DNA of 34,447 nt from Mycoplasmatota bacterium (GTDB lineage Bacteria > Bacillota_I > Bacilli_A > Izemoplasmatales > Hujiaoplasmataceae), in assembly GCA_016342455.1 (NCBI GenBank), contig JAEIOE010000022.1:1-34447 (forward strand), read 5' to 3'. Both the position numbers and the translations under genes were made by a program. The notes below the pieces were generated by a model, which saw nothing but the letters and a program-made list of their open reading frames with translations, was not told the DNA's origin and searched no databases. Below, piece after piece: positions 16,746-25,076 of the stretch; position 1 is the stretch's first letter, and every line of letters starts with the position of its first letter.

Positions 16746-17608
16746 TGTTCAAACACCCACTTTCTAGAGCGTCTAAACTGAATAATTGTTAAAATCATAA
16801 TTGATACAGCTAGAATAATTGAAGCTGCTGAAGCTATACCATATCTATTTTGGTCTATACCTTTTGACCAAATATAATAAACTATCGTTCTAGCTGCCGG
16901 ATTTCCTTCCGCAAAAATCTGTGAATCTACGAAAGACTGTAAAGTACCTATCATACTAGTTATCAAAACATAAAATGTTACTGGACTTAATATAGGAACA
17001 GTAATCATTCTAAATTTTTGATTAGAACTAGCCCCATCAATATCTGCCGCTTCATAAAGTGATTTAGGAACATTTTGTAATCCTGCTAAATAAAGAATCA
17101 TGGTCATACCAACAGAACTCCAAATCGCCTTAATAATAATAGCGAACTTAATTGGCCAATCTCCATTACCTAGCCATTGAGTACTTAAACCTAATGCATA
17201 GTTAAGAATTCCTGATTCTCCATTAAAGATATATCTCCAAACTATATTTATAGCTACAGCACTACTTACTGCTGGTAAATAGTACATAACTCTAAATGTT
17301 TTATTACCTTTGAATCCCATATTAATAAAGACAGCTAATAATAATCCAAATAACATTGAGAAAGGAATACTAAGCATAAAGAAAAATGTATTAAATATCG
17401 CTTGTAAGAAATATTGATCCTTAAACAATTTAATATAGTTTTGTAATCCTATAAATTTCCAATCAATCCTTATTGGATTGTAATTTGTTAAACTAAAATA
17501 TCCAGAGAAAATTAAAGAAAGTAATGTGAATACTAGGAAACCTATCAATGGCATTAGAATAAAAATTACTGCCCATTTGGTTTCCTTTTTATGTAGTTTA
17601 CTCTTCAT
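16742..17608 (-). CDS. Sugar ABC transporter permease, MalF type
   Basis: A 288-residue CUT1 permease with six membrane helices. The EAA loop YEAADIDGASSNQKFRMITVP (about residues 188-208) is well conserved; YYLPAVSSAVAINIVWRYIF upstream is also family-typical. The start overlaps the binding-protein stop by one base (TAATG), which fits tight coupling. It forms the transmembrane channel with the MalG-type partner. Confidence 0.92.
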   Translation of the reverse strand: MKSKLHKKETKWAVIFILMPLIGFLVFTLLSLIFSGYFSLTNYNPIRIDWKFIGLQNYIKLFKDQYFLQAIFNTFFFMLSIPFSMLFGLLLAVFINMGFKGNKTFRVMYYLPAVSSAVAINIVWRYIFNGESGILNYALGLSTQWLGNGDWPIKFAIIIKAIWSSVGMTMILYLAGLQNVPKSLYEAADIDGASSNQKFRMITVPILSPVTFYVLITSMIGTLQSFVDSQIFAEGNPAARTIVYYIWSKGIDQNRYGIASAASIILAVSIMILTIIQFRRSRKWVFEQ

Positions 17609-18978
17609 TACTCAATATATGAATAACTTTCATCTAGTGCTGCTTGTAATGTTTCTGCATATCTAGCACAGAATTCAGCAGCCGTTTCATTTCCTAAATA
17701 AACATCTTCTAATTCAGCCTGTAAATCATCATACCAAATTGAATCGTATGTATAATACTGTGGTCTTGCTTTACCAGCTACTAAATCTGTTCCTTCAACT
17801 ATACTCACAAAAATTTCTCTATTATAAGGTAAGTATTGGTTTTCTCCTTCCAAACCTACACCATTTACGTAATCATTCTTAGCCATATCTATTACATTTG
17901 GAATAGATTGACCTAATTCATAACTCATTCTTTGACTAGTTTCGCTTACACTTAAGAACTTAGCTAATTTATAAGCAGCTTCTGCTTTCTTTGTTTCTGC
18001 TGATATAGCAAATCCCATTGAACCAACCCAAGTAGTACTTTCAGCTCCATCTGCTGGACCATAAGGTACAGGAATCACTTCATATTCAAAACTTAAGTTT
18101 TCCCAGAATCCTACTGAATCCCAAGGACCCATAAATGAGAATACTGCTCCTCCTGTGGAAAATCTTTGATAACCATTCATTGATATTTGTTCATCTGGCG
18201 ATGGCATTACATAGTTTTCCAAATATAAATCAGCAATAAACTGTAATGCATCACTAAAGTTTATATCACTTATACCTTCAGTTTTAATATCAGCGGCAAA
18301 GAAATCAGCATTATTAGAATATATAGCTGATAAAAGTTCATAATGTGTAATACCAAATATTTGTTGGCCTGATTTTGTATATTTTATTGTTTCCAATAAA
18401 CTAACAAAACTATCCCAAGTCATTGGTGTATCTTGGCTTGGATAGTCTAAACCTAATCCAAGTTCTGTGTTTATTTTATCAAATAAAGTCTTGTTATATA
18501 CTAAAGTAAAAGGTCCTAGATCTTTAGGAAGAGCATAAAGTTCTCCTTCACCTAATACTTGTTCATCTCTATCATACATATATCTATTAATAGCTTCTGG
18601 CCATATAGAATCAAGAGTTTCTTCTTCAGCGTAATCAGATAGACTTAATAATCTACCAGAATCTGCCCATAACATAAATTCAGTATCAGGTAAATAAAAT
18701 ACATCAGGTAGATTATTCACTCTGTTTTGTAATACTCTCATATATGTGTCTGGTGAAGAGCTTGTATAGGATACAATAATATCTGGATTTTGTACCATAA
18801 ACTCATCAACTAAAGTTTGAAACACTATCGCTTCTTCAGCTGATCCCCAGCCATAGAACTCTATAGAAACAGTTCCATCTTCATTTGTTGCTTCACCTGT
18901 AGCAGAATTTCCTTCTCCATTACAAGCACCTAAAAATATAACTAATAAAATCATAATACAAGTTAAAGTTTTTTTCAT
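17608..18978 (-). CDS. Sugar-binding lipoprotein of the ABC importer (family 1)
   Basis: A 456-residue extracellular solute-binding protein. The signal MKKTLTCIMILLVIFLGAC ends with a lipobox cysteine at residue 19. IEFYGWGSAEEAIVFQTLVDEF near residues 45-65 begins the first lobe; LYALPKDLGPFTLVYNKTLFD and the MGPWDS and GSMGFAIS segments are typical of family 1 proteins. An in-frame GTG at 18987 lies inside the GGAGTG ribosome site, so the ATG at 18978 is chosen. First gene of the six-gene operon and probably the most expressed. It should capture oligosaccharides released at the surface; the specificity is not readable. Confidence 0.92.
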   Translation of the reverse strand: MKKTLTCIMILLVIFLGACNGEGNSATGEATNEDGTVSIEFYGWGSAEEAIVFQTLVDEFMVQNPDIIVSYTSSSPDTYMRVLQNRVNNLPDVFYLPDTEFMLWADSGRLLSLSDYAEEETLDSIWPEAINRYMYDRDEQVLGEGELYALPKDLGPFTLVYNKTLFDKINTELGLGLDYPSQDTPMTWDSFVSLLETIKYTKSGQQIFGITHYELLSAIYSNNADFFAADIKTEGISDINFSDALQFIADLYLENYVMPSPDEQISMNGYQRFSTGGAVFSFMGPWDSVGFWENLSFEYEVIPVPYGPADGAESTTWVGSMGFAISAETKKAEAAYKLAKFLSVSETSQRMSYELGQSIPNVIDMAKNDYVNGVGLEGENQYLPYNREIFVSIVEGTDLVAGKARPQYYTYDSIWYDDLQAELEDVYLGNETAAEFCARYAETLQAALDESYSYIE

Positions 18979-18998
18979 ATACAACACTCCGTTTCTTT

Positions 18999-19027
18999 AT
19001 TATAAATATACATAATTTCATCTGAAA
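18999..19027 (-). promoter_or_regulatory. Promoter of the ABC/GH43 operon (weak -35)
   Basis: On the minus strand a perfect TATAAT (19004-18999) is preceded at 17 bp by a poor TTTCAG (19027-19022). A strong -10 with a weak -35 fits activator dependence. One copy of the 16-bp repeat ends 23 bases upstream. Confidence 0.55.
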
Positions 19028-19050
19028 ATAATATGATATATTTAATTATT

Positions 19051-19066
19051 TAACTATCTTTTTTTA
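19051..19066 (+). repeat. 16-bp direct repeat, copy 1 (candidate AraC site)
   Basis: TAACTATCTTTTTTTA, identical to 19172-19187. It is separated from the operon's -35 box by 23 bases (19028-19050) and is centred near -66 of the ABC operon, a usual position for an AraC-type activator. Binding is inference. Confidence 0.6.
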
Positions 19067-19121
19067 TTGTTATTAATTATTCTCTATATTTTAAAAAGTA
19101 ATATAATTTTCATATTTCTTT

Positions 19122-19139
19122 TATAAAACGCTTACATAT
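19122..19139 (-). promoter_or_regulatory. Degenerate cre-like site
   Basis: Minus-strand ATATGTAAGCGTTTTATA resembles the catabolite-responsive element bound by CcpA, matching the TGTAAGCG half well, but ending AT where CA is expected. Position between the two divergent promoters suits catabolite repression. Whether this organism has CcpA is unknown. Confidence 0.35.
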
Positions 19140-19171
19140 GGCTATATACTGTGATATAATATTTCTGTTAA

Positions 19172-19187
19172 TAACTATCTTTTTTTA
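19172..19187 (+). repeat. 16-bp direct repeat, copy 2 (candidate AraC site)
   Basis: Same sequence and strand as 19051-19066. It lies 23 bases (19188-19210) upstream of the -35 box of the araC promoter, mirroring the spacing of copy 1 to the other promoter. Confidence 0.6.
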
Positions 19188-19210
19188 CGATACCTTAATT
19201 TTTTTGTGTA

Positions 19211-19238
19211 TTGTCAAACAAGACTTTTATATTATAAT
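19211..19238 (+). promoter_or_regulatory. Promoter of the AraC regulator and GH2 operon
   Basis: TTGTCA (19211-19216) and TATAAT (19233-19238) with 16 bp between, close to the sigma-70 type consensus. The start site would be near 19245, just ahead of AAAGGTGA and the ATG at 19260. Confidence 0.65.
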
Positions 19239-19259
19239 TGAAACAAGAAAGGTGATTAT

Positions 19260-20039
19260 ATGTTATTCAATCTGCATTATATTGGCTTCCAAGCCTTAGA
19301 AAAAGCTCCATTTGAAATTACTAGACCCGAAGGAAGTGCAAGATATATTTTCTTTCATTTCACTTCTTCAGTTAAAGTAGAGATAAATGGAGAGATTATC
19401 GACGCAGCACCCGGAAGTTGTATTATATATGAACCAAGACATCCCCAAAGGTTTTTCGTTAATAACATAAACTTAAATCATGATTACTTAGATTTTTCAT
19501 GTTATGACACTCATTTTTTTGAAGATATTAGATTACCATTAAATACTATTATATCACCTTCGCTTAGTAAATTTATTATTTCTTCAATTGAAAAGATTCA
19601 TCAAGAAACAAACACGAATAGATTAGGCTCTGAGTATATTATCCAAAGCTTAATGGAAACATTATTTGTATCTATTTCCAGAAAAACTCATAATTTCTCT
19701 TTTAACTCAGCTGATTACGAAAAAACCCTCCAAAGGAAATTTGAACAAATTCGATTAGACATGTATCATCGACCAAGTGAATTTAAAGTTAAAACTATGG
19801 CAAACAAGCTTGATTTTTCAATATCACACTTTAGTTTTTTATATAAAAAATTCTTTTTTATCAAGCCAATCGATGATCTTACAAAAGCTAGAATAGAACA
19901 CATTAAAAACCAAAATATTAATTTAATAAGCACCTATGAACTAGCAAATTCATTAGGTTTTGATTCAACTGAATATTTTTATAGATGGTTTAAGCAAAAC
20001 TTTGGTGTCACCCCAAAAGAGTACAAAAAACGGAATTGA
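19260..20039 (+). CDS. AraC-family regulator of the glycan locus
   Basis: A 259-residue regulator. The N-terminal half is a cupin-like sensor (RYIFFHFTSSVKVEINGE, then APGSCIIYEPRHPQRF), which in the family binds a sugar. The C-terminal half (about 160-259) has two helix-turn-helix units: FKVKTMANKLDFSISHFSFLYKKFF, and STYELANSLGFDSTEYFYRWFKQNFGVTPKEYKK, the second being the conserved AraC signature. It is divergent from the ABC/GH43 operon and co-transcribed with the GH2 gene 11 bases downstream. It most likely activates both promoters when the imported sugar is present; the paired 16-bp repeats are candidate sites. Confidence 0.92.
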   Translation: MLFNLHYIGFQALEKAPFEITRPEGSARYIFFHFTSSVKVEINGEIIDAAPGSCIIYEPRHPQRFFVNNINLNHDYLDFSCYDTHFFEDIRLPLNTIISPSLSKFIISSIEKIHQETNTNRLGSEYIIQSLMETLFVSISRKTHNFSFNSADYEKTLQRKFEQIRLDMYHRPSEFKVKTMANKLDFSISHFSFLYKKFFFIKPIDDLTKARIEHIKNQNINLISTYELANSLGFDSTEYFYRWFKQNFGVTPKEYKKRN

Positions 20040-20050
20040 AAGGACAAAAT

Positions 20051-21769
20051 ATGAAACACACAAAATGTTATATCTCAAACTATCCGCGTCCATTAATGAC
20101 AAGACCTAATTGGATAAATTTAAATGGAGAATGGGATTTTGTCTTTGATGATAATAATCAAGGACTGAATTCTAAATGGAATGAGTCATTTCCTTTAAAT
20201 GCTAGTAAAATACTAGTTCCATATTCTTACCATACTGCTAAAAGTAAAATCTTTGATACGACATACCATCCGTATATGTGGTATCGTAAACTATTAGAAA
20301 TAACAAAAAAAGAAAACGAAACAATACTACTCCACTTTGAAGCTGTGGACTATGCATCTACAATCTATATTAATGGTTTATTCGTAGGAAAACACATTGG
20401 TGGATACAATAGATTTTCTTTTGACATATCCGAATTCTTAGTAGAAGGTCAAAATACAATCACAGTTTTTGTACATGATGATTTTTCAAAAGAAAAGCCA
20501 AGAGGGAAACAAAGATACAAGAAAGAAAATTTTGAATGTTGGTATATTGAAACTAGTGGTATTTGGAAGACCGCTTGGATTGAACGCGTCAATAATACAT
20601 ATATTACAGACTTGTCCTTTAATTATGGCCTAGAAAATGTTAAATATAATATCAATACAGAGAATATGCTTGATACAGATAAGCTATCATTCAGTATATA
20701 TAATGATGAAACATGTATTTATTCTATGTTTAGTCTAAACAATAAAGATATTGAATTTCCTATACCACATAATATAGAGAAATGGAGTGAATTCAATCCG
20801 AAATTATACGATATTAAAATTTCTATTATTAGAGATTCAATAATATTGGATACTATACAATCCTACATAGGTTTTAGATTTATCACATACAAAGAAAAGA
20901 TTCTAATAAACGATAAATTGCCATATTTCAAAATGATATTAGACCAAGGCTATTTTAGCGAGAATCATTTAACAGCCACAGAAGATGAAATAAAGAAAGA
21001 CTTATTATTAACGAAAAAAATGGGATTTAACGGAATTAGAAAACATGAAAAACTAGAATCTCAAGTATATAACTATTACTGTGATATACTTGGCATCTAC
21101 ACTTGGCAAGAAATGCCTAGTTTTTATGAATTTTCGGAACTTTCTAAAAAAAGATATCTTTCAGAATATAAAGAAATGATCCACCAATACATTAACCATC
21201 CATCTATTATTGCTTGGGTACCATTTAATGAGTCTTGGGGTATAACTGATATTTATAATGATAAAGATCAACAAGCCTTTACTTTAGAAGTATATAAACT
21301 AACAAAAAAACTTGATCCAACAAGACCAGTCGTTACCAATGATGGATGGGAACATACTGTTACTGATATCGTCACTTTCCACAATTACCAAGAATATGGA
21401 GAAGGTTTATTATCAACATATGGAGATATCGAAAAGATATTGACGAATGAAACTGTCATGCCTCACCCAGCAAAAAAAGCCTTTGCTAAAGGCTTCCATT
21501 ATATGAAACAACCTTTAATGATGACTGAATTCGCCGGAATTGCTTTCAACGATTCTAAAGGTTGGGGTTATGGAGAAACAGTTAAAACTAAGAAAGAATT
21601 CATCAATAGACTATCCAGTCTTATTAATGCAATTAAAAAAATGGACTACTTCCAAGGTTATTGCATAACTCAACTTACAGATGTCCAACAAGAAATCAAT
21701 GGATTATTATTTGAAAGTAGAGAAGCTAAAATTAATCTTGAAACAATTAAAGAATTAAACCAAATATAA
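20051..21769 (+). CDS. Cytosolic glycoside hydrolase family 2 enzyme (short form)
   Basis: A 572-residue GH2 enzyme without signal peptide. Domains in order: sugar-binding jelly roll (about 1-175, with LNGEWDF and VDYASTIYINGLFVGKHIGGY), an Ig-like domain (about 180-275), and a TIM barrel. The acid/base is Glu394 in PFNESWG and the nucleophile Glu493 in MMTEFAG. It lacks the extra C-terminal domains of LacZ-type enzymes. Beta-galactosidase, glucuronidase, mannosidase and arabinosidase are all possible GH2 activities; motifs do not decide between them. The ATG at 20051 follows AAAGGA and is preferred to the in-frame TTG at 20036 that overlaps the regulator. Likely processes imported oligosaccharides with the cytosolic GH43. 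Confidence 0.88.
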   Translation: MKHTKCYISNYPRPLMTRPNWINLNGEWDFVFDDNNQGLNSKWNESFPLNASKILVPYSYHTAKSKIFDTTYHPYMWYRKLLEITKKENETILLHFEAVDYASTIYINGLFVGKHIGGYNRFSFDISEFLVEGQNTITVFVHDDFSKEKPRGKQRYKKENFECWYIETSGIWKTAWIERVNNTYITDLSFNYGLENVKYNINTENMLDTDKLSFSIYNDETCIYSMFSLNNKDIEFPIPHNIEKWSEFNPKLYDIKISIIRDSIILDTIQSYIGFRFITYKEKILINDKLPYFKMILDQGYFSENHLTATEDEIKKDLLLTKKMGFNGIRKHEKLESQVYNYYCDILGIYTWQEMPSFYEFSELSKKRYLSEYKEMIHQYINHPSIIAWVPFNESWGITDIYNDKDQQAFTLEVYKLTKKLDPTRPVVTNDGWEHTVTDIVTFHNYQEYGEGLLSTYGDIEKILTNETVMPHPAKKAFAKGFHYMKQPLMMTEFAGIAFNDSKGWGYGETVKTKKEFINRLSSLINAIKKMDYFQGYCITQLTDVQQEINGLLFESREAKINLETIKELNQI

Positions 21770-21790
21770 AGCGCCGAAATCGGCGCTTTT
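21768..21790. terminator. Strong GC-rich terminator after the GH2 gene
   Basis: AAAGCGCCG (21768-21776) pairs with CGGCGCTTT (21781-21789) around AAAT, overlapping the GH2 stop codon and ending in four Ts. It may also serve the convergent nitroreductase gene 44 bases away. Confidence 0.88.
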
Positions 21791-21833
21791 CCTATATATG
21801 TTTCCAAATCGGTTTTTTAATTCATTCAATGAT

Positions 21834-22430
21834 TTAATTTATTGATTTTCCAACTATTTGCGTATAAACAATGATTTGATTTTCACTCAAATCAATCAAT
21901 TCTCTTAATAGTTCACGATCTACAAGTCCAATCATAACTGTATTTAGTCCAGCAGCTGTACAATACAGATATATATTTTGAGATATTGCGCCGCTCTCAG
22001 TTGCTGCTAAAAACATCTTCTGATTATCATCAGTTTTTATAATACCTATTTTTTTTGAAAAGTCACCCACGTATATCAATCCAAATGGTGCTGACTTCAT
22101 CATTTGTTGTGTACCAAGATTATTTCTAACATCTTGGTCGTTAATAAATCGTAGTTTATGTTCGCTCTCTATATAGCGATAAACACCAGAATCTAAGGCT
22201 ACAAACAAGCTTACAGATTGAACGTTGCAACCTGATGGAATAGTACGTCTATTTTTACTTCTTTTAGTTTTTTTTAATGTTTCACCACATCCTGCCCATA
22301 GCAAATTAGAAATAGTTTGAAATGATAGTGTTTCATCAAGCCACTTTCTTTTAGTTCTTCTTTGCTCTAATGCTCTCATAAGTGGAAAATCAAAATTTAA
22401 TTCAGGATTAGGAAGGGTTATATCTTTCAT
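21834..22430 (-). CDS. SagB-type nitroreductase-family protein
   Basis: A 198-residue flavoprotein of the nitroreductase superfamily, SagB/ThcOx branch. ALEQRRTKRKW near the N-terminus followed by ISNLLWAGCG, IPSGCNVQSVSLFVA and the C-terminal ESGAISQNIYLYCTAAGLNTVMIG are characteristic; Arg residues of the RRTKR region bind FMN phosphate in the family. SagB proteins oxidise azolines in peptide toxin pathways, but no YcaO, SagC or precursor peptide is present, so it is probably a stand-alone redox enzyme. An in-frame ATG at 22451 lies upstream of the predicted transcript start, whereas AAGGA precedes the ATG at 22430. Monocistronic. Confidence 0.85.
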   Translation of the reverse strand: MKDITLPNPELNFDFPLMRALEQRRTKRKWLDETLSFQTISNLLWAGCGETLKKTKRSKNRRTIPSGCNVQSVSLFVALDSGVYRYIESEHKLRFINDQDVRNNLGTQQMMKSAPFGLIYVGDFSKKIGIIKTDDNQKMFLAATESGAISQNIYLYCTAAGLNTVMIGLVDRELLRELIDLSENQIIVYTQIVGKSIN

Positions 22431-22453
22431 CAGTATCACGTCCTTATACATAT

Positions 22454-22482
22454 ACTATATTATAGCTAAAAACCATTTTCAA
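22454..22482 (-). promoter_or_regulatory. Promoter of the SagB-type gene
   Basis: On the minus strand TTGAAA (22482-22477) and TATAGT (22459-22454) are 17 bp apart. The transcript would begin near 22447, which supports the shorter start at 22430. Confidence 0.5.
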
Positions 22483-22694
22483 TACTTTTTTTAAAAATTA
22501 TTCAAACTGATGTCAAATGCATTATATTACAAAATTTCGTTAAAAATCAAGTAAAAAGCAAATCCTCATAATGTCTTTGATATGCGTTTTATAACATAAA
22601 TTGTAATTACTTATGATACGGCTCATTGTTGTTAATTCTAAAGAAACATTATACTAGTTTTTTTATTGACTTCAGAATTCTTTGATTCATTCTC

Positions 22695-25076
22695 TTATTT
22701 TACTTCTAATTTTAATATTTCTTCTTGATTTCTTGTATCTTTTACTGTAATAGTTGCTTTCCCTAGTTTTTTAGTTTTCACATAAAAAGACTGAGATCCA
22801 GCTACCAAAGACAATTGATTTGGTCCTATTAACTCTAATTCATCTGTTACTTTGATACTTATAACATCATTTGAGAATAATAAATCATTATCAAATTCAT
22901 CAGTCATACGTACTACTACTCTTGTTGCATCATAAGTATAGCCATGTTCTAATACAGAATGATCTATAGTAGCTTTTAAAATTGCTTCTAAAGTATGACC
23001 AATTCTTTTAGTAATAACAACTTCATCATCGATAATACCTTCTATTTTAAATACTGTAGGTACAGCTTGTTGCATTGCAATGTGTTTTTCAGCTAATCGA
23101 ACTAAGTCTTTAAAATCAACTATTTTTCTTCTTAACAAACTTAAATAACTTAATTTGTTAGATAAAGACATATTAAATCCATCTTTATAAAAAGCATAAA
23201 GTAGTTTTGTTATTTTTTTTGCATCTTTTTCAGAGAATTCGCCAGATTGAACGATTAAATCACCAATATAGTCATCAAAGATGATTGGAGCGTTTGGAAT
23301 ATTTGGATAATTCTCCCAATCAGAATAGTAGTCTGAGATGAATTCATCGTTTTTATATACTTTGATGTAATCACAGTTTGTATAAACGATAGTTTCAGGT
23401 AGTTTAAATTCTTCATAATCACCTGGAATCATATTACTAGCTACGAATAATACCGCTTCTTTTGCTTTCTGAGCTTTATAAGTATAAGCTGCGTATTTTG
23501 GATATCTAAAAGAATCCATAACACCGTGATGACAAATACGGTCATTTGAACCAAAGTTAAAGTGCGTATTATAATCTGCTAAACACCAACCAATAGCTCC
23601 AGAATAACGTTTTGACGAGAAAGCTGCGTCTAAGACAGCTGTGTGTCTGAGAGACTGTTCTTTTCTTCTTTCATCAGTATCGCTTTTTTTCGTTGGGAAA
23701 ACATGTCCATTGTGTTCCGTTACTAAATATGGTTTATAGCCTTTTACTACATTTTTAACAGCTTCTAAGCCAATGTTTTCTCCAGTATGACTAAAATCAT
23801 TATAAGTATAAACATCCTCTAAGAATTCACCTTTTTTAGTGTTTCTTACACCTGATGTTTGTCTAGTAGGATCCAATTCACGTGCTAATTCATTTGTTTT
23901 TGTATAGAAGTCATGGTCATCGAATGACTCATTGATTCTAATTCCCCACGTAACAATCGAAGGATGATTGAAATGACTATTAATCATCACTTCAATATTT
24001 TGGTATGTTAATTCTTTAAAATGTTCATCACCAATGTATTGCCAACCTGGTATTTCTTCAAAAACCAACAAGCCAATTTCATCACAGCGGTTTAAAAAGT
24101 GATCACTCTGCATATAATGAGATGTTCTCACAATATTACAACCAAAGTCTTTTAAGATATCTGCGTCTAATTCTTGAATTGTCTTAGGCATTGCATAACC
24201 AACATAAGGGTAGCTCTGGTGGCGATTTAATCCAATGAGTTTCATTACCTTGTTATTGATTAAAAAGCCTTCAGGAGTGAATTTAACCGTTCTAAAGCCA
24301 AACTTTTGACTCATTGTATCTATCACTACCTCATTTTCTAGTAAATCAATCTTTAAGGTATAAAGAACTGGTGTATCTGGATGCCATCTTTTTATATCTC
24401 TAACTGCTTGAGAATAATACTGTTCTGTAACGATTGAGTTTGGAATGACATTTTCAGCTATTACCAAATCATCTAGTAAAACAGTGGACTTTATCATGTA
24501 CTCAGTCTCTTCAGGCTGTTTTATTCTTACAGAAACATTCGCAATCATTTCTGTTTCTTTTAATAGATTTGCTTCATCAGTAGCTACGTGAACTTGTTCT
24601 ATGTAAACTTTAGGCCTTACTAAAAGACTAACTTCTCTATATATTCCAGAAAAACATAGATAATCAATAAAACGTCCGAATGGTGGTACATTCTTCACTT
24701 CATTCGCATCTACGATTACTTGTAATAGATTCTCTCCAAGTAATGCTTTATCTGTAATATCTACTGTGAATGGTGTATAACCACCTTCATGCACAATTAA
24801 TAACTCTCTATTAAGATATACCTTACAAACATTCATCACTGCTTTAAATTCAATAAAGAGATTATTTTGAAGCGTCTCTTCATCTATTTCAATGGTTTTA
24901 GAATAAGTAGCAATGATTTGATACATCTCTTCATCAAAGTAATTAAGCGGTATTTCTTTCATGGTATGAGGTATATTTACTTTTTCTGTATTTTTAATGT
25001 TTTTAGAACCAATATATGATTCTTTAAAATCAGGAATAAAATCCCAATAAAAATTTAAACTAATTGCTTTTCTCAT
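22695..25076 (-). CDS. Glycoside hydrolase family 2 enzyme, beta-galactosidase-like
   Basis: A 793-residue GH2 enzyme without signal peptide. An N-terminal jelly roll (about 1-165) is followed by an Ig-like domain (about 170-280), a TIM barrel with GLNRHQSYPYVGYAMP, acid/base Glu383 in RINES and nucleophile Glu454 in TEHNGH. C-terminal Ig-like domains (about 545-793) end with a VTDELELIGPNQLSLVAG sandwich, as in long-form family members. GGAGGAT lies directly before the ATG at 25076; an in-frame upstream extension to 25118 runs into the alpha-galactosidase gene and is rejected. It overlaps that gene by 17 bases, so the two galactoside-type activities are made together. Beta-galactosidase is likely but beta-glucuronidase cannot be excluded. 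Confidence 0.85.
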   Translation of the reverse strand: MRKAISLNFYWDFIPDFKESYIGSKNIKNTEKVNIPHTMKEIPLNYFDEEMYQIIATYSKTIEIDEETLQNNLFIEFKAVMNVCKVYLNRELLIVHEGGYTPFTVDITDKALLGENLLQVIVDANEVKNVPPFGRFIDYLCFSGIYREVSLLVRPKVYIEQVHVATDEANLLKETEMIANVSVRIKQPEETEYMIKSTVLLDDLVIAENVIPNSIVTEQYYSQAVRDIKRWHPDTPVLYTLKIDLLENEVVIDTMSQKFGFRTVKFTPEGFLINNKVMKLIGLNRHQSYPYVGYAMPKTIQELDADILKDFGCNIVRTSHYMQSDHFLNRCDEIGLLVFEEIPGWQYIGDEHFKELTYQNIEVMINSHFNHPSIVTWGIRINESFDDHDFYTKTNELARELDPTRQTSGVRNTKKGEFLEDVYTYNDFSHTGENIGLEAVKNVVKGYKPYLVTEHNGHVFPTKKSDTDERRKEQSLRHTAVLDAAFSSKRYSGAIGWCLADYNTHFNFGSNDRICHHGVMDSFRYPKYAAYTYKAQKAKEAVLFVASNMIPGDYEEFKLPETIVYTNCDYIKVYKNDEFISDYYSDWENYPNIPNAPIIFDDYIGDLIVQSGEFSEKDAKKITKLLYAFYKDGFNMSLSNKLSYLSLLRRKIVDFKDLVRLAEKHIAMQQAVPTVFKIEGIIDDEVVITKRIGHTLEAILKATIDHSVLEHGYTYDATRVVVRMTDEFDNDLLFSNDVISIKVTDELELIGPNQLSLVAGSQSFYVKTKKLGKATITVKDTRNQEEILKLEVK

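Noticed and set aside
21834-22430. Thiazole/oxazole-modified peptide cluster
   Set aside because: Only the SagB-like gene is present; no cyclase, dehydrogenase partner, protease or precursor peptide is visible nearby.
22483-22694. Possible small RNA or riboswitch between the nitroreductase promoter and the GH2 gene
   Set aside because: No extended hairpin or conserved aptamer pattern could be recognised; only short AT-rich complementarities such as AGAATTCT.
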